A DNA stretch of 64,000 bases, from positions 1-64,000 of the forward strand of contig NZ_AKJK01000052.1 of the NCBI RefSeq assembly GCF_000282375.1, given 5' to 3'. Below are positions 37,689 to 45,198 of the stretch, one piece after another. Origin of the DNA: Pseudomonas sp. GM50. GTDB lineage: Bacteria > Pseudomonadota > Gammaproteobacteria > Pseudomonadales > Pseudomonadaceae. The notes below the pieces were generated by a model. The model saw only the letters and a program-made list of their open reading frames with translations, searched no databases and was not told where the DNA came from. A program made the translations under genes and the position numbers. The stretch's first letter is position 1. The number at the start of each line of letters is the position of its first letter.

Positions 37689-38692
37689 GTCTGATTCAAC
37701 GCATCGACGCCCTCTTGCCGCAGACCCAATGCGGCAAGTGTGGCCACCCCGGATGCAAACCCTACGCCGAAGGCATCGCTAGCGGCGAGCCGATCAACAA
37801 GTGTCCACCGGGTGGCAGCGAAACCATCGCGGCCCTGGCCGACCTGTTGAAAGTGCCAGTGCTGGAACTGGACGTCAGTCGCGGCTCGGCGCCGGCGCAG
37901 ATCGCTTACATCCGCGAAGCCGAATGCATCGGCTGCACCAAGTGCATTCAGGCCTGCCCGGTCGACGCCATTGTCGGCGCGGCGAAATTCATGCACACGG
38001 TCATCGTCGACGAGTGCACCGGTTGCGACCTCTGCGTGGCGCCCTGCCCGGTGGATTGCATCGAGATGCATCCGTTACCGCTGGCCACGGTGCTGCCGAT
38101 TGTCGGCGGGCTGGCGTTCAGCCTGGAGGAACAACAGGCCCGGGCCGCCAAGCGCAATCACGCACGACGCCGTTTCGAACAGCGCAATGCCCGTTTGCAT
38201 CGCGAAGAGGAGCAGAAGCTCGCCGAACGCCAGGCCCGCGCCCAACGCGCCGTGCAGCCCAGCGAAGTGACGCTCGACCCGGTTCAGGCCGCACTCGAGC
38301 GCGTCCGCGCACAGAAAGCCGCCAATGCCGATGCGGCATTGAAAAAGGCCAAGGTCGATCTGGCGATGAGTCGGGCGCAGCTGAACAAATCGCTCAAGGC
38401 CTTCGGGCATCCACCGACCTTCGAACAGCAATCGCAACTGATCGTACTGCAACAGCAGTTCGACGCCGCCGAACAGGCGCTGGCGCAACTGGAGAGCGGC
38501 GCACCGCCGGTCTCTGCGCCACCTGCCCCGGCAAAAGATGCCGAGCTGAAACGGGCGAAGATCCAGCTGGCCATGCGCCGCGCCGAACTCAAGAAAGCTC
38601 AAACAAGCGAGGCGCCGGCCGAACAGATCGAAGCGTTGCAAAATGCGCTCAGCGAAGCCGAGCGTCAGGTGGATGCCTATGCCGCCCCTTGA
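37685..38692 (+). CDS. rsxB: Rnf/Rsx complex iron-sulfur subunit RsxB, anchorless with helical C-terminal extension
   Basis: Protein of 335 residues. Residues 1-130 match the soluble part of Rnf[10 protein letters not shown]...C (Cys 16, 19, 24, 40) for one [4Fe-4S], then [12 protein letters not shown] (81-91) and [12 protein letters not shown] (111-121) for two more. The N-terminal transmembrane helix of E. coli RsxB is absent; the protein begins at [13 protein letters not shown]. From about residue 140 a charged, alanine-rich helical extension runs to the end and contains a repeat ([16 protein letters not shown] near 220 and [16 protein letters not shown] near 289) reminiscent of the lysine/alanine repeats at the C-terminus of RsxC. 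It overlaps rsxD by 14 bases. Typical RsxB is about 190 residues. Confidence 0.92.
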   Translation: MSLIQRIDALLPQTQCGKCGHPGCKPYAEGIASGEPINKCPPGGSETIAALADLLKVPVLELDVSRGSAPAQIAYIREAECIGCTKCIQACPVDAIVGAAKFMHTVIVDECTGCDLCVAPCPVDCIEMHPLPLATVLPIVGGLAFSLEEQQARAAKRNHARRRFEQRNARLHREEEQKLAERQARAQRAVQPSEVTLDPVQAALERVRAQKAANADAALKKAKVDLAMSRAQLNKSLKAFGHPPTFEQQSQLIVLQQQFDAAEQALAQLESGAPPVSAPPAPAKDAELKRAKIQLAMRRAELKKAQTSEAPAEQIEALQNALSEAERQVDAYAAP

Positions 38693-39671
38693 ATCGGTGG
38701 ACGAACGCCTTCAACAGGCCATGAAGCTGGTATTGCTGGCCACTGTGCCGGGGATGCTGATGTTGTTCTGGCTGTACGGTTGGGGGGTGTTGATCAACCT
38801 GACTCTGACGGCGGCAACCGCGTTGGCCGTTGAAGCGGCGGTGTTGCAGCTGCGCAAGCAACCGGTAAAACCGACATTGAGCGACGGCAGTGCGCTGGTC
38901 AGTGCGACGCTGTTGGCGCTGGCCTTGCCGCCTTATTGCCCGTGGTGGCTGACGGTCAGTGCTGCGGCGTTCGGACTGTTTTTCGGCAAGCACTTGTATG
39001 GCGGCGTCGGCAAGAATCCGTTCAATCCGGCGATGCTCGGTTTCGCGCTGGTCCTGGTGACATTTCCCCAGCAAATGACTCACTGGCCGTCGTCCCATGG
39101 CATGGATTTGTTCGGTGGGCTGCAACAGGTGTTCGGCTTCAGCTTCGGCCAGACACCCGATGCGTGGGCCCAGGCCACGGCGCTGGACAGTCTGCGAATC
39201 AACAAAAACCTGACCATGGAAGAACTGTTCGCCGGCAATCCGGCATTCGGCCGTTTCGGTGGCCGAGGTGTGGAATGGGTCAACCTGGCGTTTCTGGCAG
39301 GCGGTGCGTTTCTGCTGCAGCGGCGGGTATTCAGTTGGCATGCACCGGTCGGCATGCTCGCCAGCCTGTTCATCATCAGCCTGTTGTGCTGGAACGGTAC
39401 GGGCTCCGATTCTCATGGCTCGCCACTGTTTCATCTGCTCACCGGCGCGAGCATGCTCGGTGCCTTCTTCATCGTGACGGAACCGATATCCGGTGCAAAA
39501 AGCCCCATCGCCCGATTACTGTTCGGCGCAGGCGTGGGGTTACTGACTTACCTGATTCGCACATGGGGCGGGTATCCGGACGGCGTGGCCTTTGCGGTTT
39601 TGCTGATGAACCTCTGTGTACCGGCGCTGGAGCGGTTTGCCGCGTCCAGACAGGAGCAGGTTGCCCCATGA
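38679..39671 (+). CDS. rsxD: Rnf/Rsx complex membrane subunit RsxD
   Basis: Inner-membrane protein of 330 residues homologous to RnfD/NqrB, with about nine helices. [14 protein letters not shown] and [36 protein letters not shown] are family signatures. The flavinylation segment reads [17 protein letters not shown]; in other RsxD proteins I recall SGAT with the FMN on the threonine, so here a serine would be the acceptor or the FMN is lost. The gene follows rsxB directly, in the place where rsxC would normally stand between B and D. The ATG at 38679 has AGGTGG at good distance; one at 38673 is a less likely alternative. Confidence 0.92.
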   Translation: MPPLESVDERLQQAMKLVLLATVPGMLMLFWLYGWGVLINLTLTAATALAVEAAVLQLRKQPVKPTLSDGSALVSATLLALALPPYCPWWLTVSAAAFGLFFGKHLYGGVGKNPFNPAMLGFALVLVTFPQQMTHWPSSHGMDLFGGLQQVFGFSFGQTPDAWAQATALDSLRINKNLTMEELFAGNPAFGRFGGRGVEWVNLAFLAGGAFLLQRRVFSWHAPVGMLASLFIISLLCWNGTGSDSHGSPLFHLLTGASMLGAFFIVTEPISGAKSPIARLLFGAGVGLLTYLIRTWGGYPDGVAFAVLLMNLCVPALERFAASRQEQVAP

Positions 39672-40279
39672 ACCGAGCGACGAGCGTTGTGATCCTGGTA
39701 GTGCTGGCAGGCCTGGGGATGGGTGCGACTTACCTCGTGCAGCACACCAGCGCCGCGCGCATTGCCGCCGAACAACGCCTGATCGACAGCCGCCAGTTAC
39801 TGGATCTGCTGCCGCCCGACAGCTACGACAATCAGCCACTGGAACAATCCCTCAGCTTAGAAAGCACTCGCCTGGCCAACAGCACACTGTTGGGTGGCTA
39901 CCTGGCTTCCAAGGCCGGCCAACCGAGCGCTGTGTTGCTGCGTAGCCAGACTCTGGGCTACGCCGGCGCCATTGATTTGCTGATCGCCATCGACCCCCAA
40001 GGCAAGTTAGTGGGGGTTAAAACCCTCAAGCAATCGGAAACGCCGGGGCTGGGTGGAAAGCTCGCCGACTGGCCCAATGCCTGGCTTCAGGTGTTTACCG
40101 GAAAATCGCTAACCGACCCCGATGACAATGGCTGGGCCTTGAAAAAGGACCAAGGGCAATTCGATCAGATCGCGGGCGCGACCATCACCTCAAGAGCGGT
40201 GATCAATGCCACCCATGACGCGCTGCGCTACTTCGATGAACACCGGCAACTGCTGATCGGGAGCAGCGTTCATGAATAA
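39668..40279 (+). CDS. rsxG: Rnf/Rsx complex FMN-binding subunit RsxG
   Basis: Protein of 203 residues with one N-terminal transmembrane helix (SVVILVVLAGLGMGATYLV) and a periplasmic FMN-binding domain. The SETPGLGGKLADWP segment and the flavinylation motif IAGATITSRAVINAT are intact, so covalent FMN via phosphothreonine is expected if an ApbE flavin transferase is available (none in this window). It overlaps rsxD (ATGA) and rsxE (8 bases), indicating translational coupling. Confidence 0.93.
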   Translation: MNRATSVVILVVLAGLGMGATYLVQHTSAARIAAEQRLIDSRQLLDLLPPDSYDNQPLEQSLSLESTRLANSTLLGGYLASKAGQPSAVLLRSQTLGYAGAIDLLIAIDPQGKLVGVKTLKQSETPGLGGKLADWPNAWLQVFTGKSLTDPDDNGWALKKDQGQFDQIAGATITSRAVINATHDALRYFDEHRQLLIGSSVHE

Positions 40280-40862
40280 GTCATCAACCCTGCAGAACTC
40301 GCTGATGCTTACGCCGTTGATCGGCGTCACTGATTCATTGGTAACGGCCCTGGGCCTGTGGCTGATGTTCGCCCTGGTGCTCAGTGTTTATGGTGTAAGC
40401 ATGGGCGTTTTGCGCTCGCGACTGATGCCGGCCACACATTTGCTCGCTAGCCTGCTGCTGGCGGCCACGCTGACCAGTTGCGCGGAACTTGCCACGCAAG
40501 CCTGGTCGCTCCAATGGCACCAGCACCTGGGTTTCTACGCAGGATTGATCGCCCTGCAATGCGTTGTGCTGGAACATAACGGTTTTTTCCAGGACACATG
40601 GCGTGATCGACTGCGTCTGTGTGGCCTGTTCGGCGCCTTGATGGCGGGTTTGGGCTTGCTGCGCGAGTTCATCGGCAACGGGACACTCGGTAGCCATCTG
40701 TCCTGGATGGCCGGTGCCACGCAACCGGACTGGCAAGGCTGGACTCTCGTCGCCGACGGGGGCCTGCACCTGGCCACACTGGCCCCTGGCGGGTTTATTC
40801 TGCTGGGACTGCTGATCGCCGCACATCAAGCCTGGACCCGCCGCCCGGCTGCCCCACATTGA
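40272..40862 (+). CDS. rsxE: Rnf/Rsx complex membrane subunit RsxE-like (cysteine-poor)
   Basis: Inner-membrane protein of 196 residues of the RnfE/NqrD family: MLTPLIGVTDSLVTALGLWLMFALVL at the N-terminus, GLLREFIGNGTL and LATLAPGGFILLGLLIA at the C-terminus. In E. coli RsxE, from memory, the matching N-terminal segment is LGLCPLLAVT and the central one VTNCIVVG; here they read LMLTPLIGVT and IALQCVVLE. Only one of the two cluster cysteines is kept. With RsxA, three of four ligands for the intramembrane [2Fe-2S] are missing. It ends 25 bases before nth. Confidence 0.9.
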   Translation: MNKSSTLQNSLMLTPLIGVTDSLVTALGLWLMFALVLSVYGVSMGVLRSRLMPATHLLASLLLAATLTSCAELATQAWSLQWHQHLGFYAGLIALQCVVLEHNGFFQDTWRDRLRLCGLFGALMAGLGLLREFIGNGTLGSHLSWMAGATQPDWQGWTLVADGGLHLATLAPGGFILLGLLIAAHQAWTRRPAAPH

Positions 40863-40887
40863 CCGCCTTCGAGGAAACGCATCGCCC

Positions 40888-41526
40888 ATGAATGCCGCAA
40901 AACGTCTTGAAATTTTCCGCAGGTTTCACGAAGACAACCCTGAACCGAAGACCGAACTGGCCTACGCCTCACCGTTCGAATTACTGATCGCCGTGATTCT
41001 CTCGGCGCAGTCGACCGATGTCGGCGTAAACAAGGCCACCGCCAAACTGTTCCCGGTGGCCAATACGCCAGCGGCGATCCATGCCTTGGGCGTCGAAGGG
41101 CTGTCTGAGTACATCAAGACCATCGGCCTGTTCAACAGCAAAGCGAAAAACGTGATCGAAACCTGTCGCTTGCTGGTGGAGCGCCATGGAGGCGAAGTAC
41201 CGCAGACTCGCGAAGCGCTGGAAGCTTTGCCCGGTGTCGGCCGCAAGACCGCCAACGTGGTGCTCAATACCGCCTTTCGTCAGCTGACCATGGCCGTAGA
41301 CACTCACATTTTCCGGGTCAGCAACCGTACCGGCATTGCTCCCGGCAAGAACGTGGTGGAGGTGGAGCAGAAACTGATGAAATTCGTGCCCAAGGAATAT
41401 CTGCTCGACGCCCATCACTGGCTGATTCTCCATGGGCGCTACGTTTGCCTGGCCCGCAAGCCGCGCTGTGGCAGTTGCCGGATCGAGGATTTGTGCGAAT
41501 ACAAGCAAAAGACCTCGGACGATTGA
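40888..41526 (+). CDS. nth: Endonuclease III
   Basis: Base-excision DNA glycosylase/AP lyase of 212 residues that removes oxidised pyrimidines. The helix-hairpin-helix with catalytic Lys is LEALPGVGRKTANVVLNTAF, the catalytic Asp is in MAVDTHIFRVSNRTGIA, and the C-terminal [4Fe-4S] loop is C-x6-C-x2-C-x5-C (CLARKPRCGSCRIEDLC). It is the usual last gene of the rsx operon in gamma-proteobacteria, 25 bases after rsxE, with a GAGGAAAC ribosome site. Confidence 0.97.
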   Translation: MNAAKRLEIFRRFHEDNPEPKTELAYASPFELLIAVILSAQSTDVGVNKATAKLFPVANTPAAIHALGVEGLSEYIKTIGLFNSKAKNVIETCRLLVERHGGEVPQTREALEALPGVGRKTANVVLNTAFRQLTMAVDTHIFRVSNRTGIAPGKNVVEVEQKLMKFVPKEYLLDAHHWLILHGRYVCLARKPRCGSCRIEDLCEYKQKTSDD

Positions 41527-41633
41527 GGCTCTATTAGTTTTTTTGATTGATCGATTGAAAAAATCTTTTTTACCCGCCGGGAAATTGTCGATATAAGGAG
41601 CGCCAAAGGCAGCCTTAGCCTGGAGTTAACCTT

Positions 41634-41813
41634 ATGAGCACTGGCAAAGAGCAATTGGACGTAGAAGACGACTTCACCCCCGTTGAGGCCGATGACGCAG
41701 AGCCGATAGTGGAAGTGGCGAAGACCAACCTGAGCAAACGCCGCACCATCGACAATCTGCTGGAGGAGCGCCGACTGCAGAAGCAATTGGCCGATTACGA
41801 TTTTGACTTATGA
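41634..41813 (+). CDS. Small acidic protein, PA3496-family (putative envelope integrity)
   Basis: A 59-residue protein: an acidic N-terminal half (QLDVEDDFTPVEADDAEPIVEV) and a C-terminal basic helix (LSKRRTIDNLLEERRLQKQLADYDFDL). I recall this as the PA3496 family, found next to nth in PAO1, as it is here. No signal peptide or membrane segment is visible, so it is probably cytosolic or peripheral. A TGGAGTTAAC ribosome site precedes the ATG, and a strong terminator follows. It is too short for many gene callers. Confidence 0.85.
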   Translation: MSTGKEQLDVEDDFTPVEADDAEPIVEVAKTNLSKRRTIDNLLEERRLQKQLADYDFDL

Positions 41814-41817
41814 CACC

Positions 41818-41846
41818 TAAAAGCCTCCCGAAACGGAGGCTTTTTA
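41818..41846 (+). terminator. Intrinsic terminator after the PA3496-like gene
   Basis: A 9-base stem AAAGCCTCC / GGAGGCTTT with a 6-base loop and a T run, 6 bases after the stop codon. The A-rich left arm makes it possibly bidirectional with the minus-strand response-regulator gene. Confidence 0.9.
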
Positions 41847-41904
41847 CTAAGTGCCGCCCCCTGATAAACGCCCGTTCATCGCGCCTCGTCAAACGCTGGC
41901 AGCT

Positions 41905-42531
41905 TCATACCAGGCCATTGCGTTGAGCCAATTCGATCAGGTCGACCAGTGAGCGAGCATTAAGCTTTAACAACAAACGGGTTTTGTAAGTACTGACGGT
42001 TTTATTGCTGAGGAACATTCCATCGGCGATCTCCTTGTTTGTCTTTCCTCGGGCCAGCTGTTGCAGGACCATCATCTCTCGCCCGGACAAACGATCCACC
42101 ATATCGGCTTCACTGGCGTTCCCAAGACTGGAACGCACGGTATGCAGAGCCTGATTAGGAAAATAGCTGTAGCCTGACAGTACGGCTTTTATTGCACTGA
42201 GCAACTCAGTGAGATCCTGTTGTTTGCAGACATATCCCGCGGCACCCGATTGCATGCAACGCATGGAAAAGTGCCCTGGCGCCTGGGACGTCAATATCAG
42301 TACTTTAAGAGGCATCGCCGTCGATGCCAGACGCGCGATGACTTCCAACCCATCCAGCTTCGGTATTCCAATATCCAGAATGACAATATCCGGCATTAGT
42401 TCACGGGCAAGTTGTAATGCATCTACACCATTATCTGTTTCTGCAATGACTTCGTAGCCATGACGTTCCATTAGCATACGTACCGCAAGACGAATGACGG
42501 GGTGATCATCCACGATCAGCACTTTATTCAT
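41905..42531 (-). CDS. NarL/LuxR-type response regulator (RocA/BvgA-like)
   Basis: Protein of 208 residues: a receiver domain (NKVLIVDDHPVIRLAVRMLMERHG; Asp in DIVILDIGIPKLDGLEV; Lys in GYVCKQQDLTELLSAI) and a LuxR-type C-terminal helix-turn-helix (LSGREMMVLQQLARGKTNKEIADGMFLSNKTVSTYKTRLLLKL). It resembles RocA1 and similar regulators of fimbrial and biofilm genes. No kinase gene is adjacent, so it is an orphan here. The ATG at 42531 follows a GGACTTG stretch, a weak ribosome site. The large AT-rich gap beside it may contain its target. Confidence 0.9.
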   Translation of the reverse strand: MNKVLIVDDHPVIRLAVRMLMERHGYEVIAETDNGVDALQLARELMPDIVILDIGIPKLDGLEVIARLASTAMPLKVLILTSQAPGHFSMRCMQSGAAGYVCKQQDLTELLSAIKAVLSGYSYFPNQALHTVRSSLGNASEADMVDRLSGREMMVLQQLARGKTNKEIADGMFLSNKTVSTYKTRLLLKLNARSLVDLIELAQRNGLV

Positions 42532-43100
42532 GGGCAAGTCCAATTTCGCTGTTCGAATTTTTAGAGCCCGCACCATAGCCTAGTCGTTTCACCCATGGCA
42601 TGCCGTCACCCCCGGCCACCCGCAGCGAGAGACATGGCCTACAAACAACACGGATTATTCCTACAAAAAATCATTGCATATCATGAGTCATGAGATTGCT
42701 ACCAGCCGAACGCGGTTCAGCACTTCGACAGTTTTTTGTATCGACTTTCAACCAAAAAAACACAAGAACAGGGTCTGACACTAGTAATCCGACAGACTTC
42801 GGCTACTGAGCTACGCTTAAAAGTAACGAGCATTTTCCAGTCCCTGTACAACTCGACTCGAATGACTTATGAAAGCTCACACACGGCAACATTTCACCCA
42901 CAGAATAAACCTATATAACTTTAAAACAAATAAACAGCCATACCTAAACCAAGAATAATACAGTTACTATAACGACCCACATCACCCACTAAAAAAAGGA
43001 GTACAACATAACAACAGAAAAATCCCACTCATTAATTATCATCCCAAGATCCACACCCACAAACAAATCGAGAAGAAATAATATCTCATGAGCAGAAGAC
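42532..43100. other. AT-rich intergenic region (569 bases), no gene recognised
   Basis: From about 42640 the base composition drops sharply in GC compared with the rest of the window, with many A-runs and T-runs (for example near 42935-43080). Short ORFs on both strands here lack ribosome sites and recognisable products. The region holds the promoters of the response regulator and of the 43101 gene. It looks like xenogeneic DNA of the kind bound by MvaT-like silencers. Confidence 0.7.
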
Positions 43101-43709
43101 ATGATAAAACTCAAAAAAAGAATCACCAACCCCATGACAATCATTGCAATATTTGCAGCACTGTCTGAAACATCGGCCGCCGTGTCCCTCCCCTTTCTCG
43201 ACAACAAGGATAGAGAACTCTATGTCTGGTTTCTGATTAGTTTTCCATTTTATTTACTTTTTCTTTTTTTCATCACACTCAATTTCAACTATCGATCGCT
43301 TTACGCGCCCTCCGATTTCGAAAAAGAGGAACACTTCATGACGGTCATGGGCAACGTTAACCGGTCAGGAAACGACCCGGCACCGCATGAAAGCTCGACC
43401 CAGCACCACGTACGCCTGCCCCAGCACTTGAAAGACCTGCATATCATTGATGCACGGTGGATGAACAACAAAATGGCATTCAGCGCCTTGGTGGAGAACA
43501 TCCAGCAAGCACAGGAAAATCCTGCTCAGATGATCGTATTTCTCACCTGTGCCGAGTCGGAGACGTTGCTGAAGGAAAGTGCACTCAGGCATTCAAAGCA
43601 CACCAAGAAACGCAACGGTGCGACGTTCTGCATTGCTTACAATTTGAATTCACACGAGCTGACGATGATTGGTCAAAATCTTTACAGGCACACAGCAGCC
43701 AGCTCTTGA
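43101..43709 (+). CDS. Unknown two-helix membrane protein in AT-rich DNA
   Basis: Protein of 202 residues. Two hydrophobic segments (NPMTIIAIFAALSETSAAVSLPFL and LYVWFLISFPFYLLFLFFITLNF) are followed by NYRSLYAPSDFEKEEHF and a soluble C-terminal domain of about 120 residues. The membrane part with 'LNFN...LYAPSDF' resembles a module I have seen in many hypothetical bacterial proteins. The first third of the gene is AT-rich while the last part has ordinary GC, so the gene appears mosaic. The ATG at 43101 has only a weak ribosome site (GCAGAAG). No function is known to me. Confidence 0.72.
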   Translation: MIKLKKRITNPMTIIAIFAALSETSAAVSLPFLDNKDRELYVWFLISFPFYLLFLFFITLNFNYRSLYAPSDFEKEEHFMTVMGNVNRSGNDPAPHESSTQHHVRLPQHLKDLHIIDARWMNNKMAFSALVENIQQAQENPAQMIVFLTCAESETLLKESALRHSKHTKKRNGATFCIAYNLNSHELTMIGQNLYRHTAASS

Positions 43710-43801
43710 AGAGCCATTGGAGAAAGAAGCGAAGAAAGGTATTGACAGAGGCAAGAAGAAAAGCTGAATACGCAGTGTACGACAGGGTATCCCTCTTTCA
43801 G

Positions 43802-43831
43802 ATGTGTGGCCTCATCAACGAGGCCACACAT
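43802..43831. terminator. Hairpin between the 43101 gene and argG
   Basis: A perfect 12-base stem ATGTGTGGCCTC / GAGGCCACACAT with a 6-base loop sits 20 bases beyond the argG stop codon. There is no clear T tract on either strand, so it may act as a terminator helped by Rho or as a 3' mRNA stabiliser. Confidence 0.7.
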
Positions 43832-43851
43832 CCATTACCGACTCAAAGGTC

Positions 43852-45069
43852 TCAGAAAAGCTTCCGGCCTTTGTTCGCCGCGATGCGCATGCGCAAGGCG
43901 TTGAGCTTGATGAAGCCCGCCGCATCGGCCTGGTTGTAGGCGCCGCCATCTTCCTCGAAGGTCGCGATGTTGGCGTCGAACAACGACTCGTCGGACTTGC
44001 GGCCGGTGACGATCACGTTGCCCTTGTACAGCTTCAGGCGCACTACGCCGTTCACATGGGCCTGGGAAGCATCGATCATCTGTTGCAGCATCAGACGCTC
44101 AGGGCTCCACCAGTAACCGGTGTAGATCAAGCTGGCGTATTTAGGCATCAGCTCGTCTTTGAGGTGAGCCACTTCGCGGTCCAGAGTGATCGATTCGATC
44201 GCACGGTGAGCGCGCAGCATGATGGTGCCGCCCGGGGTCTCGTAGCATCCGCGGGACTTCATGCCGACGTAGCGGTTTTCGACGATGTCCAGACGGCCGA
44301 TACCGTGTTCGCCACCGATCCGGTTCAGGGTCGCCAGCACGGTGGCCGGGGTCATTTCGACGCCGTCCAGTGCGACGATGTCGCCGTTGCGGTAGGTCAG
44401 TTCCAGGTACTGCGCTTTATCAGGAGCCTTCTCCGGGGAGACGGTCCAGCGCCACATGTCTTCTTCGTGCTCGGTCCAGGTGTCTTCCAGCACGCCGCCT
44501 TCATAGGAGATGTGCAGCAGGTTGGCATCCATCGAATACGGGGATTTTTTCTTGCCGTGACGCTCGATCGGGATGTTGTGCTTTTCAGCGTAATCCATCA
44601 GCTTTTCACGGGAGAGCAGGTCCCATTCGCGCCAAGGAGCAATCACTTTCACGCCTGGCTTCAAGGCGTAGGCGCCCAGTTCGAAACGAACCTGGTCGTT
44701 GCCCTTGCCGGTCGCGCCGTGGGAAATGGCGTCAGCGCCGGTTTCGTTGGCGATTTCGATCAAGCGCTTGGCGATCAACGGACGAGCGATGGAAGTACCC
44801 AGCAGGTACTCGCCTTCGTAAACGGTGTTGGCGCGGAACATCGGGAACACGAAATCGCGCACGAATTCTTCGCGCAGATCGTCGATGTAGATTTCTTTTA
44901 CGCCCATGGCCTGTGCCTTGGCGCGGGCCGGTTCGACCTCTTCGCCCTGACCCAGGTCAGCGGTGAAGGTCACTACTTCACAGTTATAAGTATCCTGCAG
45001 CCACTTGAGGATCACCGAAGTGTCCAGGCCGCCGGAATACGCCAGAACGACCTTGTTTACGTCCGCCAT
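43852..45069 (-). CDS. argG: Argininosuccinate synthase
   Basis: Enzyme of 405 residues that joins citrulline and aspartate with ATP in arginine biosynthesis. The ATP-pyrophosphatase P-loop is [37 protein letters not shown] and [21 protein letters not shown] are type 1 argininosuccinate synthase signatures. The ATG at 45069 gives [16 protein letters not shown]; the frame upstream is not homologous. The upstream gap holds a 21-base-period direct repeat resembling the Pseudomonas ArgR site, so arginine repression is likely. The motY gene on the same strand ends 129 bases upstream. Confidence 0.98.
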   Translation of the reverse strand: MADVNKVVLAYSGGLDTSVILKWLQDTYNCEVVTFTADLGQGEEVEPARAKAQAMGVKEIYIDDLREEFVRDFVFPMFRANTVYEGEYLLGTSIARPLIAKRLIEIANETGADAISHGATGKGNDQVRFELGAYALKPGVKVIAPWREWDLLSREKLMDYAEKHNIPIERHGKKKSPYSMDANLLHISYEGGVLEDTWTEHEEDMWRWTVSPEKAPDKAQYLELTYRNGDIVALDGVEMTPATVLATLNRIGGEHGIGRLDIVENRYVGMKSRGCYETPGGTIMLRAHRAIESITLDREVAHLKDELMPKYASLIYTGYWWSPERLMLQQMIDASQAHVNGVVRLKLYKGNVIVTGRKSDESLFDANIATFEEDGGAYNQADAAGFIKLNALRMRIAANKGRKLF

Positions 45070-45138
45070 GCCATCACTCCACGGGGTTCTACGGAAAGCC
45101 GTCAAGTCTACCGCTCATGCAGGATAATTTACAGAGGC

Positions 45139-45176
45139 GCGACAGCTTATGACGACGAAGCGACAGATTATGTCGA
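45139..45176 (-). promoter_or_regulatory. ArgR-type operator (direct repeat) upstream of argG
   Basis: On the minus strand TGTCGC occurs twice at a 21-base period: TCGACATAATCTGTCGC and TCGTCATAAGCTGTCGC. The first TGTCGC is followed by eight bases and then AA, matching the Pseudomonas ArgR half-site I remember (TGTCGC-N8-AA-N5, repeated directly). The second half-site keeps TGTCGC, with an A-rich stretch one base out of register. It lies 70-107 bases upstream of the argG start codon. Confidence 0.72.
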
Positions 45177-45198
45177 GCGAGCGACGATTTCAGCAGGT

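Noticed and set aside
42736..42918. 60-codon ORF in the AT-rich gap (plus strand)
   Set aside because: There is no ribosome site and no sensible hydrophobic or helical pattern; stop codons are scarce only by chance over this length.
42989..43207. 72-codon hydrophobic minus-strand ORF in the AT-rich gap
   Set aside because: It overlaps the start of the 43101 gene in antisense. Its hydrophobic look follows from the complement of AT-rich membrane-coding DNA; no ribosome site was found.
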